In this document: one piece after another, positions 1-11,433 of the stretch
How the letters are laid out: the number at the start of each line of letters is the position of its first letter
Position numbering within the stretch: the first letter of the stretch is position 1
Source: Dactylonectria macrodidyma
Taxonomy: Eukaryota > Ascomycota > Sordariomycetes > Hypocreales > Nectriaceae
NCBI GenBank assembly: GCA_020744425.1
Contig: JAGMUV010000015.1
Location: 496,001-560,000, forward strand
Direction of reading: 5' to 3'
Length of the DNA: 64,000 nt
Made by a program: the position numbers and the translations under genes
The notes under the pieces: model-generated
Database searches by the model: none
What the model saw: only the letters and a program-made list of their open reading frames with translations
What the model was told of the DNA's origin: nothing

Positions 1-1103
1 ACGAAGAGGGCTGGGTCGGGGCCGTGAGCGTCATCTGGGCCCTGCTCATGAGCCTCTGGGCCCTCCTCACAGACCACCTCGTGAAATGGGGCAAGGCCGA
101 AGAGGAAGAACGGTTGACAGGCCGGGCTGAGACGAGACGAACGCTCCTAGAGTGGACATCCGTGATGCTGTCCACGGTTGGATACGCCATCATGTCCGCT
201 GCCTTGTTCGTCATAACCTTGAATATCATCCTGCGAGCCCTTGATGCCGCTGTAGCGCCCCCAGGAAAGCTGCATTGGGTCGACGGCAACAAATACAGGG
301 TCCACGTGTACTGCAACGGAAACAAGAGCGACACTGCCCCTACCGTACTATTTGAGGGAGACGCAAGCACAGTCGAACACGAGTTTTGGAACTTTGCGGA
401 TAATGGCATCAAGAACAGTTCTTTCCCGCGATACTGTCTGGTCGATCGACCTGGTTACGGCTGGTCTGACACCGCGCCGTCACCATCATCAGCTGGATTC
501 GTCGTGGATGCGGTTAGCGAGGCGCTGGCGAAGGCGGGCGAGAAGGGACCGTGGGTATTGGCGAGCGGCGGAATTGGAACCATCTACTCGCGCGTTTTTT
601 CGTCCCGCCACGGAGAAGCCGTAAAGGGTATTCTGTTGGTTGATCCTCTGCACGAGGATTTCCTTGGCGACGTCGGCTCACCGGGGCGGGGCTTCATGCT
701 TTGGCTCCGGGGCATCATCTCCCCGCTCGGCCTCGATCGGATCCCCGGCGCCGTGTTCCGGGGCCGGACCAGCCGAGACCGAGTGTACGGACGGGCGGCT
801 TGGCAGGGCGGCAAGTACATCCTGGCGCAGCTCCAAGAGAACTTGGTGGCCCGCTCATTCACTCGGCGGGATGTGGATGGCAGCCGAGGCATCCAGGACA
901 AGGACACGCCGCTGGTCGTCATCAGCTCCGGCAAACACAACAAGGCGAGCGGATTGTGGGAGCGCAAGCAGCGCGACCTGACGAAGCTCACCAAGAACCT
1001 GAAGCATTGGGACATTGTGGACGGCGCGCCGCACGAGGTGTGGAGCACGTTTGAGGGCCGCGAGAAGATGGAGCAGAGGCTGAAGCAGTTGGTGCATGCG
1101 TGA
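1..1103 (+). CDS. DUF2417-type membrane alpha/beta-hydrolase-like protein, 5' partial
   Basis: The reading frame is open to the left edge (codons start at base 3), so the true start lies outside the window; the GTG at 24 is not a credible eukaryotic start. The visible part begins with two hydrophobic segments, around bases 24-75 and 160-240, followed by an alpha/beta-hydrolase-like domain to the TGA at 1101-1103. Hydrolase landmarks are DRPGYGWSD (oxyanion side), LASGGIGTIYSRVF at the nucleophile elbow, LLVDPLHEDFL and a late GAPHEVWST that could hold the histidine. At the elbow the usual serine (GHSxGG) aligns with glycine, so the domain may not be a serine hydrolase. This layout matches my recollection of the fungal DUF2417 family, multi-pass N-terminus plus AB-hydrolase; function and substrate are unknown. 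The hydrolase fold is confident, the family name moderately so. Confidence 0.75.
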   Translation, partial: EEGWVGAVSVIWALLMSLWALLTDHLVKWGKAEEEERLTGRAETRRTLLEWTSVMLSTVGYAIMSAALFVITLNIILRALDAAVAPPGKLHWVDGNKYRVHVYCNGNKSDTAPTVLFEGDASTVEHEFWNFADNGIKNSSFPRYCLVDRPGYGWSDTAPSPSSAGFVVDAVSEALAKAGEKGPWVLASGGIGTIYSRVFSSRHGEAVKGILLVDPLHEDFLGDVGSPGRGFMLWLRGIISPLGLDRIPGAVFRGRTSRDRVYGRAAWQGGKYILAQLQENLVARSFTRRDVDGSRGIQDKDTPLVVISSGKHNKASGLWERKQRDLTKLTKNLKHWDIVDGAPHEVWSTFEGREKMEQRLKQLVHA

Positions 1104-4100
1104 GCGGGAAGGGATGTAGCAGGGAGGCGCGTACACGAGAACACGAGGGATGCTGCATGGGCGAAATCTGATAATGGGTACCAGAAAACGGGAATATATG
1201 ATAGCGTGGCCATCAGTTTGTACGCTGGCGAGTAATAAAATATTAGTATGCAATGCGAACGAGCTATTACTCTCCATGACAGTGAGGGGTGAGGTGTTGA
1301 GCAGGCGAATTTCCCCACCGAGGGGCGTCGACTTGGCGATGTTGGTGACATCCAAGAATTAGACGTTGGGTTTTTTGTGGTACTATCTGTGGATAGTGCG
1401 GGTGGTTTCTTATGGTTGATAGACTTCTCCAGCTGCCGCTATACGTACAGAATGTTACAATCCCTTTCATGGATAGGATGCATGAAGATTGCTGTGTCGT
1501 TGATCTGGTAAAACTCGCTGGTACCACCCACACAGCTTGCTGAGTGGGAACAACATTCATGTTTTGTATTTGGAGAAGAAGAGACTTGGGTTTGTATAAA
1601 AATAGACAAGACGAAAGCGAAGGTAAAACTGCAAGTCAACAATTGCTCCCAAGGTTCTATTGCGCAGGTTATGTTTCTCTAAAGGGGATGTCCTTTTAGG
1701 GCAGTCATTTCAAGATGTCGTGCGAGCAGCAGGAGGTGTGCACGTGAACGACACCGCTCTATTTCTCTTGGCTTTTTTTGCCCTGTGCCTTTTTGGGATG
1801 GGATGACGTCGGGCGTTGATAATTGGAGAGGAGGGGTGAAAGGTGACATCCAACAGTCTAGGACACAACATCTGGATATGCATCAAGCTTTGAGGACATT
1901 AATTTTATCACCCGGTACGAACACCATGGATGGTTCTGTACCCTTTCTTCGAACATCCCCGAGGATTTCGAGGAAACAACAGTTCATGCAATTCACTGCA
2001 ATGCACTGGCGAGATTATCCAAGGGCATGGTATGCATCCTGCTCTGGGTTGGGTTGCTGGAATGACGGTGACACCCTACGTAGAGGGACACGCATGTACG
2101 CACTACAATACAAAAGGAAGTGGAGGAGAATAGATGGGCAAGAAACCCACCCCCTGGCCATGCATAATCGTACAAGCATGCCATGGAACTTGTGAAAAAG
2201 AGAGGCAGAAAAATGGAGCCGCCAGCGAAAGGTCAGCATCTTGTGAAATTGCAGATGGGATTGTCGCGTGGGAAGCCACATGCAGGCAGACAAGCCCCTA
2301 AGGATCCACACACGTGATGGGATCTTCATCGCAATTTGGGCCGCTGACGGGATGAGTGGGCGCCTTAGGCCGACGTATCCTCGTCACAACCCTAAGAATC
2401 CCTAGCGACGTTCTCTTGCTGAATGGTGAGAAACAGACAAAGGTTGTGACGTGTGAATGGGCCGTGGCAACGAGTAGGAGTTGTGTGCGTGCAGGTCTCC
2501 GTGCGTCTGAGCAGTGAGCATTGTCCTGGGGGGCTGTTCGATAGCGCCGGGCTCCTCGATTTAGCACCAAGTGCTGGCTGTCAGCTCAGGCTCAAATGCG
2601 GCCGTCTTTGGGGGCGGAGAGCAAAGAGTAAGCCTAGGCTAGCTGCAACTGAAGACCTAAACTAGAGCCAGGACAGATGAGCCTCTCTTCCCCTCATCCT
2701 CTCCCCCAGGCAACGCCAGTTTTGTAACTGGATCGCTCGCATGGTCCTCCTCCTCGAACCTTTTCCGGGCTGGATGGTGGGCTCTTTCGTCCAGAGAACA
2801 AAGCTTGTAGGGCATATATCGTCGGCTGTGGCGCGGCCAGGCAGCCCCTTTTGGGTGTGCATAAGTCACAGCAAGGTCGAGTCGAGGCGAGGCGAGGCGA
2901 GTCGGGAAGCTACCTACCTATATGACGGGCGGTTACCTGATTATTACCTGATATCGAGTCCTCGGGGCTGCTTACTCTACAGGTAAAGTCTAGGACTTAT
3001 TATTCAATTATTTACCTCGCCTTGCCGCCTGGGTCGGCACACCTGAAGGCCTGATGAAGGGAAAGCCTGGAACAGCCAGAGCAAACCAACCGGGCTAAGG
3101 TAGGCTTTGACGGGCACCATCTAATTATTGACGGTGCCATCCTCCTCGGCAACGAACCGCGCAAGGAGACTGGCCGTACAGAGCATATCGTAGATCCGGC
3201 GCTCAGGTACCGTGAGAATGGCTTAGCTCTGGAGATCGGTACATCCTCATGCCCTGGAAATTGCAGTCAACTCCCCCTCCTCTCTGTCGAAACATGAGAG
3301 CCCGCCATCGTCCTGAAGCCCCCCTCTCCCCTCACCGGAGGTACATACGAGTAGTAATAATACCCTACCAAAGAACCCTTGACCTTCTAGTACCTACCCA
3401 GTGTCCACAGGACGTCTGGGAGTGCGCCCTGCCCTGCCCTGGGGGCTGCCTGCGCCTCTGCGCCCGCATCCACTAAAAACTCACCCCAGCTAAGCCAGAC
3501 GCCAGAAGTACCCCCGCCAGCGTGGCAAGCGGGTTGAGGTACCTGATGCTGAAGCAGCGAGCCCAATAGTTGGGGTCCCAGTCCGTGGGCGGTACCTCTA
3601 GCTCCTTCGCGGAGTACTTGCCCGCTGCTGTTCTTGGGCTGAGTTGGCTGGGCTGGGCTGGGCTGGGCTGGGCAGCCCCGGGTACATGCTGGGGGCTGGG
3701 GGCTCCATACTGACCTCCAGTGCCTCCAGTGTAGGCGGTCGAGTCAAAGACACGGGCGGCTGTATGGGCAGTATGCACTGAACAAAACCCACTGGAGCCG
3801 CCCAACTGGAGAGCGCTGTGCTAGGGGGGGCCACCTCTCTGATAATCCCAAATGGAGCCGGTCGCCTGCCCACCAGTCAGTACCTATTCGTACCAGCCCA
3901 GTGAGTGACCACTGACCACACACACACACGTCCCCGTCCCACGTCCCACCGTTCCACGCTTCAGCTCCCCGACCACCAGCGCAGCGCCTCCTGCTACCAT
4001 ACCAATTCCACAACCGGCTTCGTTTCTCTCCCACGCTCCTTCGTCTGCGCCCACGACACTGCGATTACTCGACCTCTCGCGCCGAGCCGCGTCTCGTCTC

Positions 4101-4575
4101 GACTCGTCCCGCCTCGTCCCGCCTCGTCCCGCCGCTCTCCCTCGTCTTTTTCTCTTTTCTCCTTTCCATTCTCACGGCCCCGGCTGTTTACATGCTCCAG
4201 TCTCGAATCTCGTTGGGCCCCCGTCCTCTTCTGCCGCATCGTCTCGCCGCCCCCGACCTGCTACTCCTCTTACCCCCCTCAGCCCAGCCCCGAGTTGGCT
4301 GTCTTGTCGTTGGGCCGTAACGCGAATATTCGTCCATCACCGTCCCGGACGCTCGGTCGCCCGGGTCTTTCTGTCGCGCCTCGCATTGCCCGTCTTTGCT
4401 CAATTGAATTGGTATCGATACCGTCTTCGCTGCCGTCTCCAGCTGGCGCTGATGCCGACCGCTGCAACCCCTCGTCAACCACTGCCGGAAATTTGGCGCT
4501 GAGAGGCCATCTGCTCTTGATTGGCTCGGGGCCAGGAGGGGGATCTGTACATAACCACGCCCTGGATTGCTTGTC
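1104..4575. other. intergenic region and probable long 5' leader of the LIM-RhoGAP gene
   Basis: No convincing gene in about 3.5 kb. It contains short simple repeats: GAGGC units at 2881-2901 and GGGCT units at 3646-3673. From about 3900 to 4300 it is strongly C/T-rich with repeated CGTCCCGCCT-like units (4088-4135), typical of promoters and 5' UTRs of filamentous ascomycetes. Long open frames there, for example 3905-4579, are composed of Ser/Pro/Arg from the pyrimidine-rich DNA and look like chance. Confidence 0.6.
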
Positions 4576-7500
4576 ATGATGGCCTCGGGCTACGAAAATG
4601 CGCCGCCCGCCGACCATGGCCATGGCGACCATCCGCATCCGCATCCACACCCACATCCACACCCACACGACTTCTCCAACCCGGACCTGGCTCCTCCATC
4701 CGACCCCAACTGGCAGAACGGCGGCCATGGCACCCCTGAAAGCGGCTACCGACTCAGGCCAACCGGTTCTGCGCCTTCTACACCGAATCCTCCTCCCATC
4801 GGATGGGATGAGGAGCAACAGCAACCCCTCCGCAAGAGTGCTGAGCGGAATAGGTCGCGAGGGCGGAACGGGCGATCCGCCAGCGGCCAGCAGAGGGTTT
4901 GCAACGCTTGTGGAGAGTCCTTGACGGGCCAGTTCGTTCGAGCCCTCGACGGCACTTTTCATCTCGACTGCTTTAAATGTCAGGTATGGCACTCGAAGCG
5001 TATCCATCACCGGATCATCTCCTCTCTTCGTGCTCTCCTCGTGCTGCAGCAAGACCCGCTAACCCACCGCCCTGATGTAGGATTGTGGCCAGATCGTGGC
5101 ATCCAAGTTCTTCCCCGCTGAAGATGAAAACGGTCAGGGCCAGTATCCCCTGTGCGAGACAGATTACTTCCGACGACTTAACCTATTGTGCTACCAGTGC
5201 GGAGGCGCACTTCGAGGCTCTTATATCACCGCCCTAGATCGCAAGTATCATGTCGATCATTTCACCTGCTCTCTATGTTCAACCATCTTTGGCGCCCAAG
5301 ACAGCTACTACGAACACGACGGAAATGTCTACTGCCACTACCATTATTCTACCCAGTTCGCGCAACGCTGCAACGGCTGCCAAACCGCCATTCTCAAGCA
5401 GTTTGTCGAGATCTTCAGGAACGGCCAGAACCAACACTGGCATCCTGAATGCTACATGATTCACAAATTCTGGAACGTCCGCTTGGCACAACCCACCGAT
5501 GTCCCGCCCGCGCCGTTGGGATCGGATGATCGTGCCGGCAGAGACTTGATTCGAACGGAAGAGGAGCGCATGGAGGAGAAGGTGTTTAGGATATGGAGTG
5601 TATTGTCAGCCTTCGAAGAGTCCTCAGCGGCTTGTATTTCCGATATGCTTCTCCACGTTAGCAACGGTGCTTACGTGGACGGTGTCCTTGTTGCTAAGCG
5701 CTTCATTTGGCATGTCGAGATTCTGTTCCAGTCAGCCGACCGGCTCGATGCCACCATGGTTCGCCTGAACGACAAAGGTATGAATAGCTCCAGGAAGTCG
5801 ACCCATGCCTTATTGCAGAGTACTAACTAGCATGACACAGCAATGTCCTATGGCCGAGAAGCTAAGCTCCTCTGTAAGAAGATTGTTTCCTTCTTCTCTC
5901 TGCTGTCCAAGACACAGGACAATGGATCTCGCAAACTTGGTGTAACGCAGGAACTACTCTCTCTTGTCACCGGCCTGGCCCATTACCTAAAACTTCTCAT
6001 CCGAATATGCCTCCAAGGAGCTCTGCGCCTGGAGCGCGAGGCCACCGCCTCCGAAGGTCTATATCAGTTTCTCGACGACCTAAGCGACCTCGATGTCCTG
6101 AAGAACGACGACGGCCAATTGCAGGTGACTGCGGGCGGTGCGCGGCTCTCGGCTAATGACTCGGATCACTGCGCTTTGTGCAACAGGTCGGTGGAGGATG
6201 AATGTGCCAAGAACGGCGATTTGCGGTGGCATCTGGCCTGCGTTAAGTGCACGAGATGCTCCCGGGACCTCGGTCGAACCTTGAGCGAGGCTCGCTACAA
6301 TGCCTTTGACCGCAAAATTTATTGTGCGAGCTGTGTCGGCATCAACACGGAGCCATCAATGATATTCGAGCACGTCTCGAAACTGCAGCAATACGTCTTC
6401 CTACTCAGAGTTGCACTGGCCCGACTTCTGGATATCCTAAGGAGCAATGGCGCCTTGCCTCCTTCTGGAGAAGACTCCAGCGTCAACGGATACGCACCCT
6501 CCGATGGGCCTGGTGCACCTAACGACGCGAGACAGCGTGCTGATTCCAATTCAAGGGTCGCGGGCCAAGTAGGCGACAAGGAGAGCCATCGTGAGTCGTC
6601 TTATGAGAACACTCTCAATGACGTTCGCAGACTCCGAAGTACGCGTCTCGACAGACATCTCTCATCTAGTGTGCGACAGGCGCGGACGTCGCGCGTAATG
6701 GATGCTGACGGCCGCGGGCCCCGGCCCGGTTCTGCTGGGGAGAGTGGCCATAGCCATGGACCGCAGGGCTCAACTGATCTCATGTTCGGGCAAAACGACG
6801 CCATCACCCTTGATGATATTCCCAGAATTGTTGCCGTCGAGCAGTCACGCGAACAGCAATCTCGAGCTCCACCGGACAGTCAACGGAGCGCCTTCGGTCC
6901 TGGACAACCCTCACATCAGCGAGCACAGTCGAGCGATCGGGATCAAGATTTCCGTAGCGCTGACGCCTTGCCACAGCGCATCGGCCGCAAGTTCTTTTCT
7001 GAGCTTTCTGGTCTGGAGTACTTCAACGTTCGACATCTTGCTGTTCTAACCATGCAACCGATGATCGAGCAAGAATTCACTCTAGACGAGCTATTGAGCT
7101 TTATTGAGTCACGGAAGCAAGCCACCTTCTGGAAGAACCTAGGAAAGGCTTTCAAGAACGACAAGAGCAAGAATGTCAAGAAGAAGGGCGTCTTTGGGGT
7201 TCCTTTGGAAATTATCATCGAGCGAGATGGCGCTGACTCTACTGACGGCGTGGGGCCCGGTACGCTCCGCATTCCCGCCGTCGTAGACGACATCGTCTCT
7301 TCGATGAGAAAGATGGATCTCTCGGTCGAGGGTGTGTTCCGAAAGAACGGCAACATCAAAAAGCAGCAAATGTTGGTGGAAAAGATTAACGCCGAAGGTT
7401 GCGATGTGGTTAACTTTATGGAACAACCCGTCGTTCAGTTAGCAGCCCTTCTAAAGCGCTACCTGCGAGATCTACCCGACCCTCTCATGTCACACAAGCT

Positions 7501-8326
7501 ATATCGACTTTGGGTCAGTGCTGCCAAGATCGCGGAGCCTGAGAAGAGGAGGCTCTGCCTACACTTAACTTGCTGCCTCTTACCCAAGAGTCATCGCGAC
7601 AGCCTTGAGATTCTGTTCAGCTTCATAAAGTGGGCTGGCTCATTCCATCAGCTCGACGACGACGGCGGATCGAAGATGGACATCAGAAACCTTGCCACCG
7701 TGATTGCACCCAACATTCTCACCAATGCTTCCAAGGCACCTGCTCTGGATAGCGAAGCTATCTATGTTATTGATGCGGTGGAAATGCTCATCACGCATAT
7801 CGAAGAGATGTGCCAGGTAAATTAGCCCATCCCCTTTTTACGCTGAGCTCGTACTGACACCCCTCTCCAGGTCCCTGACGAGATCCTCGGTCTTCTCAAC
7901 GACCCGTACATTTTCAGTAACAGCGGTGATCTCTCCACTAAGGATATCCTCAAGCGATTTCAAGATCGCCGCGGGCAAATCTCGATTGCTGATGTCAATG
8001 AGGTTTACAACCGCCAAGACAACTCAACACGACCACCAGCCAGGCGAGTTGAGACAGATCCGGCGGTCTGGCAAGGAGAAGCAACTGTGCGTACAATTCA
8101 AGAACCTCCTATGGTCCATGCCCAGAATGGCCCCGGAACTCCCCCAAACAGATGGAGGGGCCGGAATGACATGGCCAACCCGTCGCCATATGGTGGTGGC
8201 CAGTTCAACCAGTCGGATAGCCAACTCGATAACTCTGAGCACAGCCAGCGGCGAGAATGGCGAAACTCCAATTCCGCGGGTTGGAGGCAGCAAGGCAGCG
8301 GACTGGGCGTGTCGGGCAACTCATGA
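4576..8326 (+). CDS. LIM-domain Rho GTPase-activating protein (LRG1-like)
   Basis: Predicted GAP for a Rho-type GTPase (Rho1 in the yeast and Neurospora LRG1 family), acting in cell-wall integrity and polar growth. Exons 4576-4983, 5081-5777, 5841-7816 and 7871-8326 join in phase to about 1178 residues; introns are 97, 63 and 54 nt. Residues about 10-30 are a His-Pro run. Two adjacent LIM domains begin near residues 109 (CNACGESLTG) and 172 (CYQCGGALRG); a third, atypical, begins near 232 (CNGCQTAILK) and another near 479 (CALCNRSVED). The RhoGAP domain spans about 818-1040, with the arginine finger in GVFRKNGN (near 867) and the LKRYLRDLPDPL helix. The tail is Gln/Asn/Ser-rich and looks disordered. 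ATG at 4576 is followed directly by a second ATG; either could start. LRG1 is favoured over RGA1/2 because four LIM-like units precede the GAP. Confidence 0.93.
4630..4672 (+). repeat. His-Pro codon repeat in the LIM-RhoGAP N-terminus
   Basis: Tandem CAT/CAC-CC(G/A/C) codons encode an alternating His-Pro run, a coding microsatellite that could vary in length between strains or bind metal. Function is not known. Confidence 0.8.
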
Positions 8327-9444
8327 ACATTTTCAGCACTGGGGAAATTTCAACCTATCGAACCAGGCAACGCCCAGTATCCGGCTGCGTTTTGTTTTCC
8401 CCCTTTCATTTCAGGAGGCATGATTTGGAAGTAGAGTCATTTGCATCGTCCACGGCGTTATCTTCGCTTTTCCCTGCTCCGGCTTATGCCACCCCCTCAA
8501 AAAGAAAACCAGTTGACCAAACCCGCTCCCCTTTTTATTTTCACGTACGACACGACAGACCTGGATGTTTTTATCTTCTTCCTTCGGGCAACGCTCTACC
8601 CCCTTTGATCCTCTTCTTATTTACCCTCTTCCCTCTTCTTCATGCCCGGCACGCGAACTTTTTTTTTTTTTTTTTTTGGCTTTGTCACTTTTACTTGTGT
8701 TTTTGGGTTTGTTTCCCTGAAACTGGGCATGAAGTATGATGCCTATTCACGAAACAAACAAAAAGGGTCAGGTGGTGGGTGTTTTTCTATACCTGAGTTG
8801 GATGGAGTAGCAATGAGGGGGTTAGTTTCCCTGGAGAGATGGGCGCAATGAGAGAGAGATGCACAGAGCGTGAGAGAGAGAGAGAGAGAGGAGGAGGAGG
8901 ATGCACTTTTTGATGCGGTTTGCGGGTGCTGTGGCTTGATGAGGCAGATGTGCGGAATGAACATGTTGGTTTCAGGGTTGAGACAGGGTTTTGGTCAGGG
9001 ATGGAACTGAGTGAGGTCTGAGTAGGGACAATATATTCTTTTCCGATTGGATATTTGCGTGTGTACCTTATGTGATTGCTGCGTTCAAGGATGAGTGCAA
9101 TATTTGCAGGCGAGATCGCATACGAATCATTCAGGCTCTGCCAACGTGATTATACTATTTGGGATGTTGATTGTGACATTTGCTACGTAAAATGGCAGTT
9201 GAGACACAGATATCAGTTTCACAAATAGTTAAGGACATCAAATAACAGTCCACCCTCCAGCAAGTCCGAATAATCGTGGTTCACGTAGAGTATTAAAATC
9301 GTTGTGGGGATGATATACACCCCCAATATATACGTACATGAAGATGGCATGGGTAGCTCATGCTCTTAGCCGATGCCCCTTTCTTGATGGGCACCGATGC
9401 CCTTTCCTCCTCTTCTCTTTCCGTCTTATATCACGTTTTGCCCA
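8327..9444. other. 3' flanks between convergent genes, with GA microsatellite and poly-T
   Basis: Region between the ends of the LIM-RhoGAP gene and the minus-strand ERG26. It holds a T run of about 19 at 8659-8677 and a purine tract of GA then GAG units at 8872-8900. No protein-like ORF was recognised. Confidence 0.6.
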
Positions 9445-10648
9445 TTACGCCTTGACAGCAGCATTCTCCTTTTCCTGCTCGAGGAAGAAGTTGACTCCTC
9501 GCGTAATGCCCTCCTGCAGGCTGTATAGAGGCTTGTAGCGCAGAACCCGCTTGGCCTTGGTGATGTTGTAGTAGCGGTTCATGGAGCTGTAGACGATGCC
9601 CTTGCGGGTGAGGGTAGGGGTGCGGCCGAGGATGTGGGAGATGACCTCGCTGATGTAGCCAAAAGCAATGCCGAGGTCGCGGTTGAGCGTCCAGACGTGG
9701 TCGGTGCCCTTGTCGTTGCCGGCGGCGCTCCAGACGGCGCGGGCAAAGTCCCAGAAGTAGACGGGGGCATCGTTGGTGATGAGGAAGGCCTCGCCGTCGA
9801 CGCGCTCGTGGTCCAGGGGCGTGGTGACGCTGGCGGCCGTGGCCAGGAGCAGCTGGCCGGCGAGGAGGTGGGCGTGGGCGATGTTGCCGACGTAGGTGAA
9901 GTCGAAGAGGTTCTCGTTCTTGCCGACCTGGACGTTAGACTTGCCGTTGCGGTAGACGTTGAGGAGGCCCGGGAGCAGCTGGGCGTCGCCCTCGCCGAAG
10001 ATGCCCGCGGGGCGGATGGCGCAGGTGAGAAGCTTGGAAGGTTCTTCGCGGTTGGCCTTGAGGACAAGCTCTTCGGCGGCGGCCTGTTGGATCAATTGGT
10101 CAGCGGGTAAGGCCGAGGAGATAAAAGACGGGCGAGAGCAGAAGGGAAGCCTATAGCGGCTACAGTTGCAGACGGACCTTGGTCTCGGAGTAGTACTCGG
10201 TCTGCTGGGCACCTCGGATCATGGGCCACCTCTCGTCGGCGTTGAGCAGGTCGGTGGCATTGTCGCTGATGACGCTGGCGGAGCTGGTGTAGACGAGTGC
10301 CTTGACACCGGCCTGCTGGCAAGCATCGACGACGGACTGGGTGCCGTCGATGTTGACCTTTTTGAAGATGTCGTGGGCGATCTTGGAGTCGTTGGCGACG
10401 GGGGAGGCGGTGTGGACAACGACATCGGGCTTGATCTCGTTGAAGACGGCCAGCAGCTTGGCCGTATCGGTTATGTCGCACTCGTGGTACTCGGCGTGGT
10501 CGTTGCGGTTGCGCGAGCAGCGCAGGTCGACCGAGACGACGCCCGTCGTCGTCCACGACTCGACGAGCTGGTCGACGATGTGGTGGCCGAGGAAGCCGTT
10601 GCCTCCTACGACGAGGACCTTGCCTAGGGAGCCTCTAGATTCGGCCAT
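9445..10648 (-). CDS. ERG26: sterol-4-alpha-carboxylate 3-dehydrogenase (decarboxylating)
   Basis: NAD(P)-dependent C-3 sterol dehydrogenase/C-4 decarboxylase of ergosterol synthesis, working in the ER with Erg25 and Erg27. Exon 1 is 10648-10178 (157 codons), the intron 10177-10084 (94 nt, GTCCGT..CAACAG) and exon 2 10083-9445, giving 369 residues. The N-terminal Rossmann motif is VVGGNGFLG, residues about 14-22; the short-chain-dehydrogenase catalytic pair is YYSETK at the end of exon 1; IRPAGIFGEGD and FDFTYVGNIAHAH are typical of the 3-beta-HSD/ERG26 family. Length fits the family (yeast Erg26 is about 350). The C-terminus (FFLEQEKENAAVKA) lacks an obvious membrane helix. A different 3-beta-HSD-like enzyme is possible but ERG26 fits best. 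Confidence 0.9.
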
Positions 10649-11433
10649 TGCGAGGAGCTGGAAGAGTATCTAGGAGAGACGGAAGAGGGGGTGGACGAGG
10701 AGGTGGTCGAGGTGGTGTTATCGAGAGAGGGCGTGGGATTTGATCGATAATCACACAGTACACCAGTCTCGGCTGCTAGATTCACCTTGGTTTGGGGGTC
10801 TTGGGGGGGGGGCGCATCAGCATCAGGCTAAACTCGGCGATGGTGGGTCTTGGTGGTTGAGCCTCCACTGAGTGTGGATGTTGAATTAGCACATAGCCCG
10901 CTAATTAGGTAGGCACAGAAGGTGGTCTTGTGGTTAGTGTCCCGCTGTAACAGCAATGTCACTCGACTTCCTTCGAGGACAGTCACAGTCGCTTCAACCT
11001 AGATATATCAAAACCCCTGTATAATCATAGGAAACTCTAAAACAGGGAAACACAAATCACAGATGGTGATCATAGCTCTCTTCGGGAATAAGGTATGTGC
11101 CCGGGTTGAGTGCACCATCCAGATGACGACCAATCTGAAACCCAACTGCGCCACAGGTGAAGACCAACAAACAGTTATCTCAAGCTGTGAGCTGATGAAA
11201 CTCAACCAACAAACAATCTGATGAAGAGAAATGCAAGAGCATGGCTGCCTGGTGTAAAATCCCTACAGGCCTAAATCGAGGCCAAACTGAACTCTCCCGT
11301 TATACAAAGGTACGTTGGCTACGTTAATATGGTAGGGACCGTCTCTTCTCTCTCCAATATTCTTACCACTCTGAATTGCAACGCCATACACCCAAGCAGG
11401 CCAACCGACTAAACGTTGCCAGGCAGCGTCACC
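10649..11433. other. intergenic, ERG26 promoter side
   Basis: Upstream of ERG26 (minus) and of the F-box pseudogene (plus). It contains a G-run near 10804-10813 and short AT-rich patches; I see no coding sequence or RNA gene. Confidence 0.5.

Noticed and set aside
3473..3805. Minus-strand frame ending in a hydrophobic helix (LATLAGVLLASGLAGVSF)
   Set aside because: The frame contains no ATG and no splice site linking it to one was found; it overlaps a GGGCT repeat.
3905..4579. 224-codon plus-strand ORF upstream of the LIM-RhoGAP gene
   Set aside because: Ser/Pro/Arg composition follows from the C/T-rich leader, with no domain; it overlaps the RhoGAP start in another frame.
9634..10627. Long plus-strand frames opposite ERG26
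   Set aside because: Antisense shadows of a GC-rich coding region; Gly/Val/Asp-rich with no domain.
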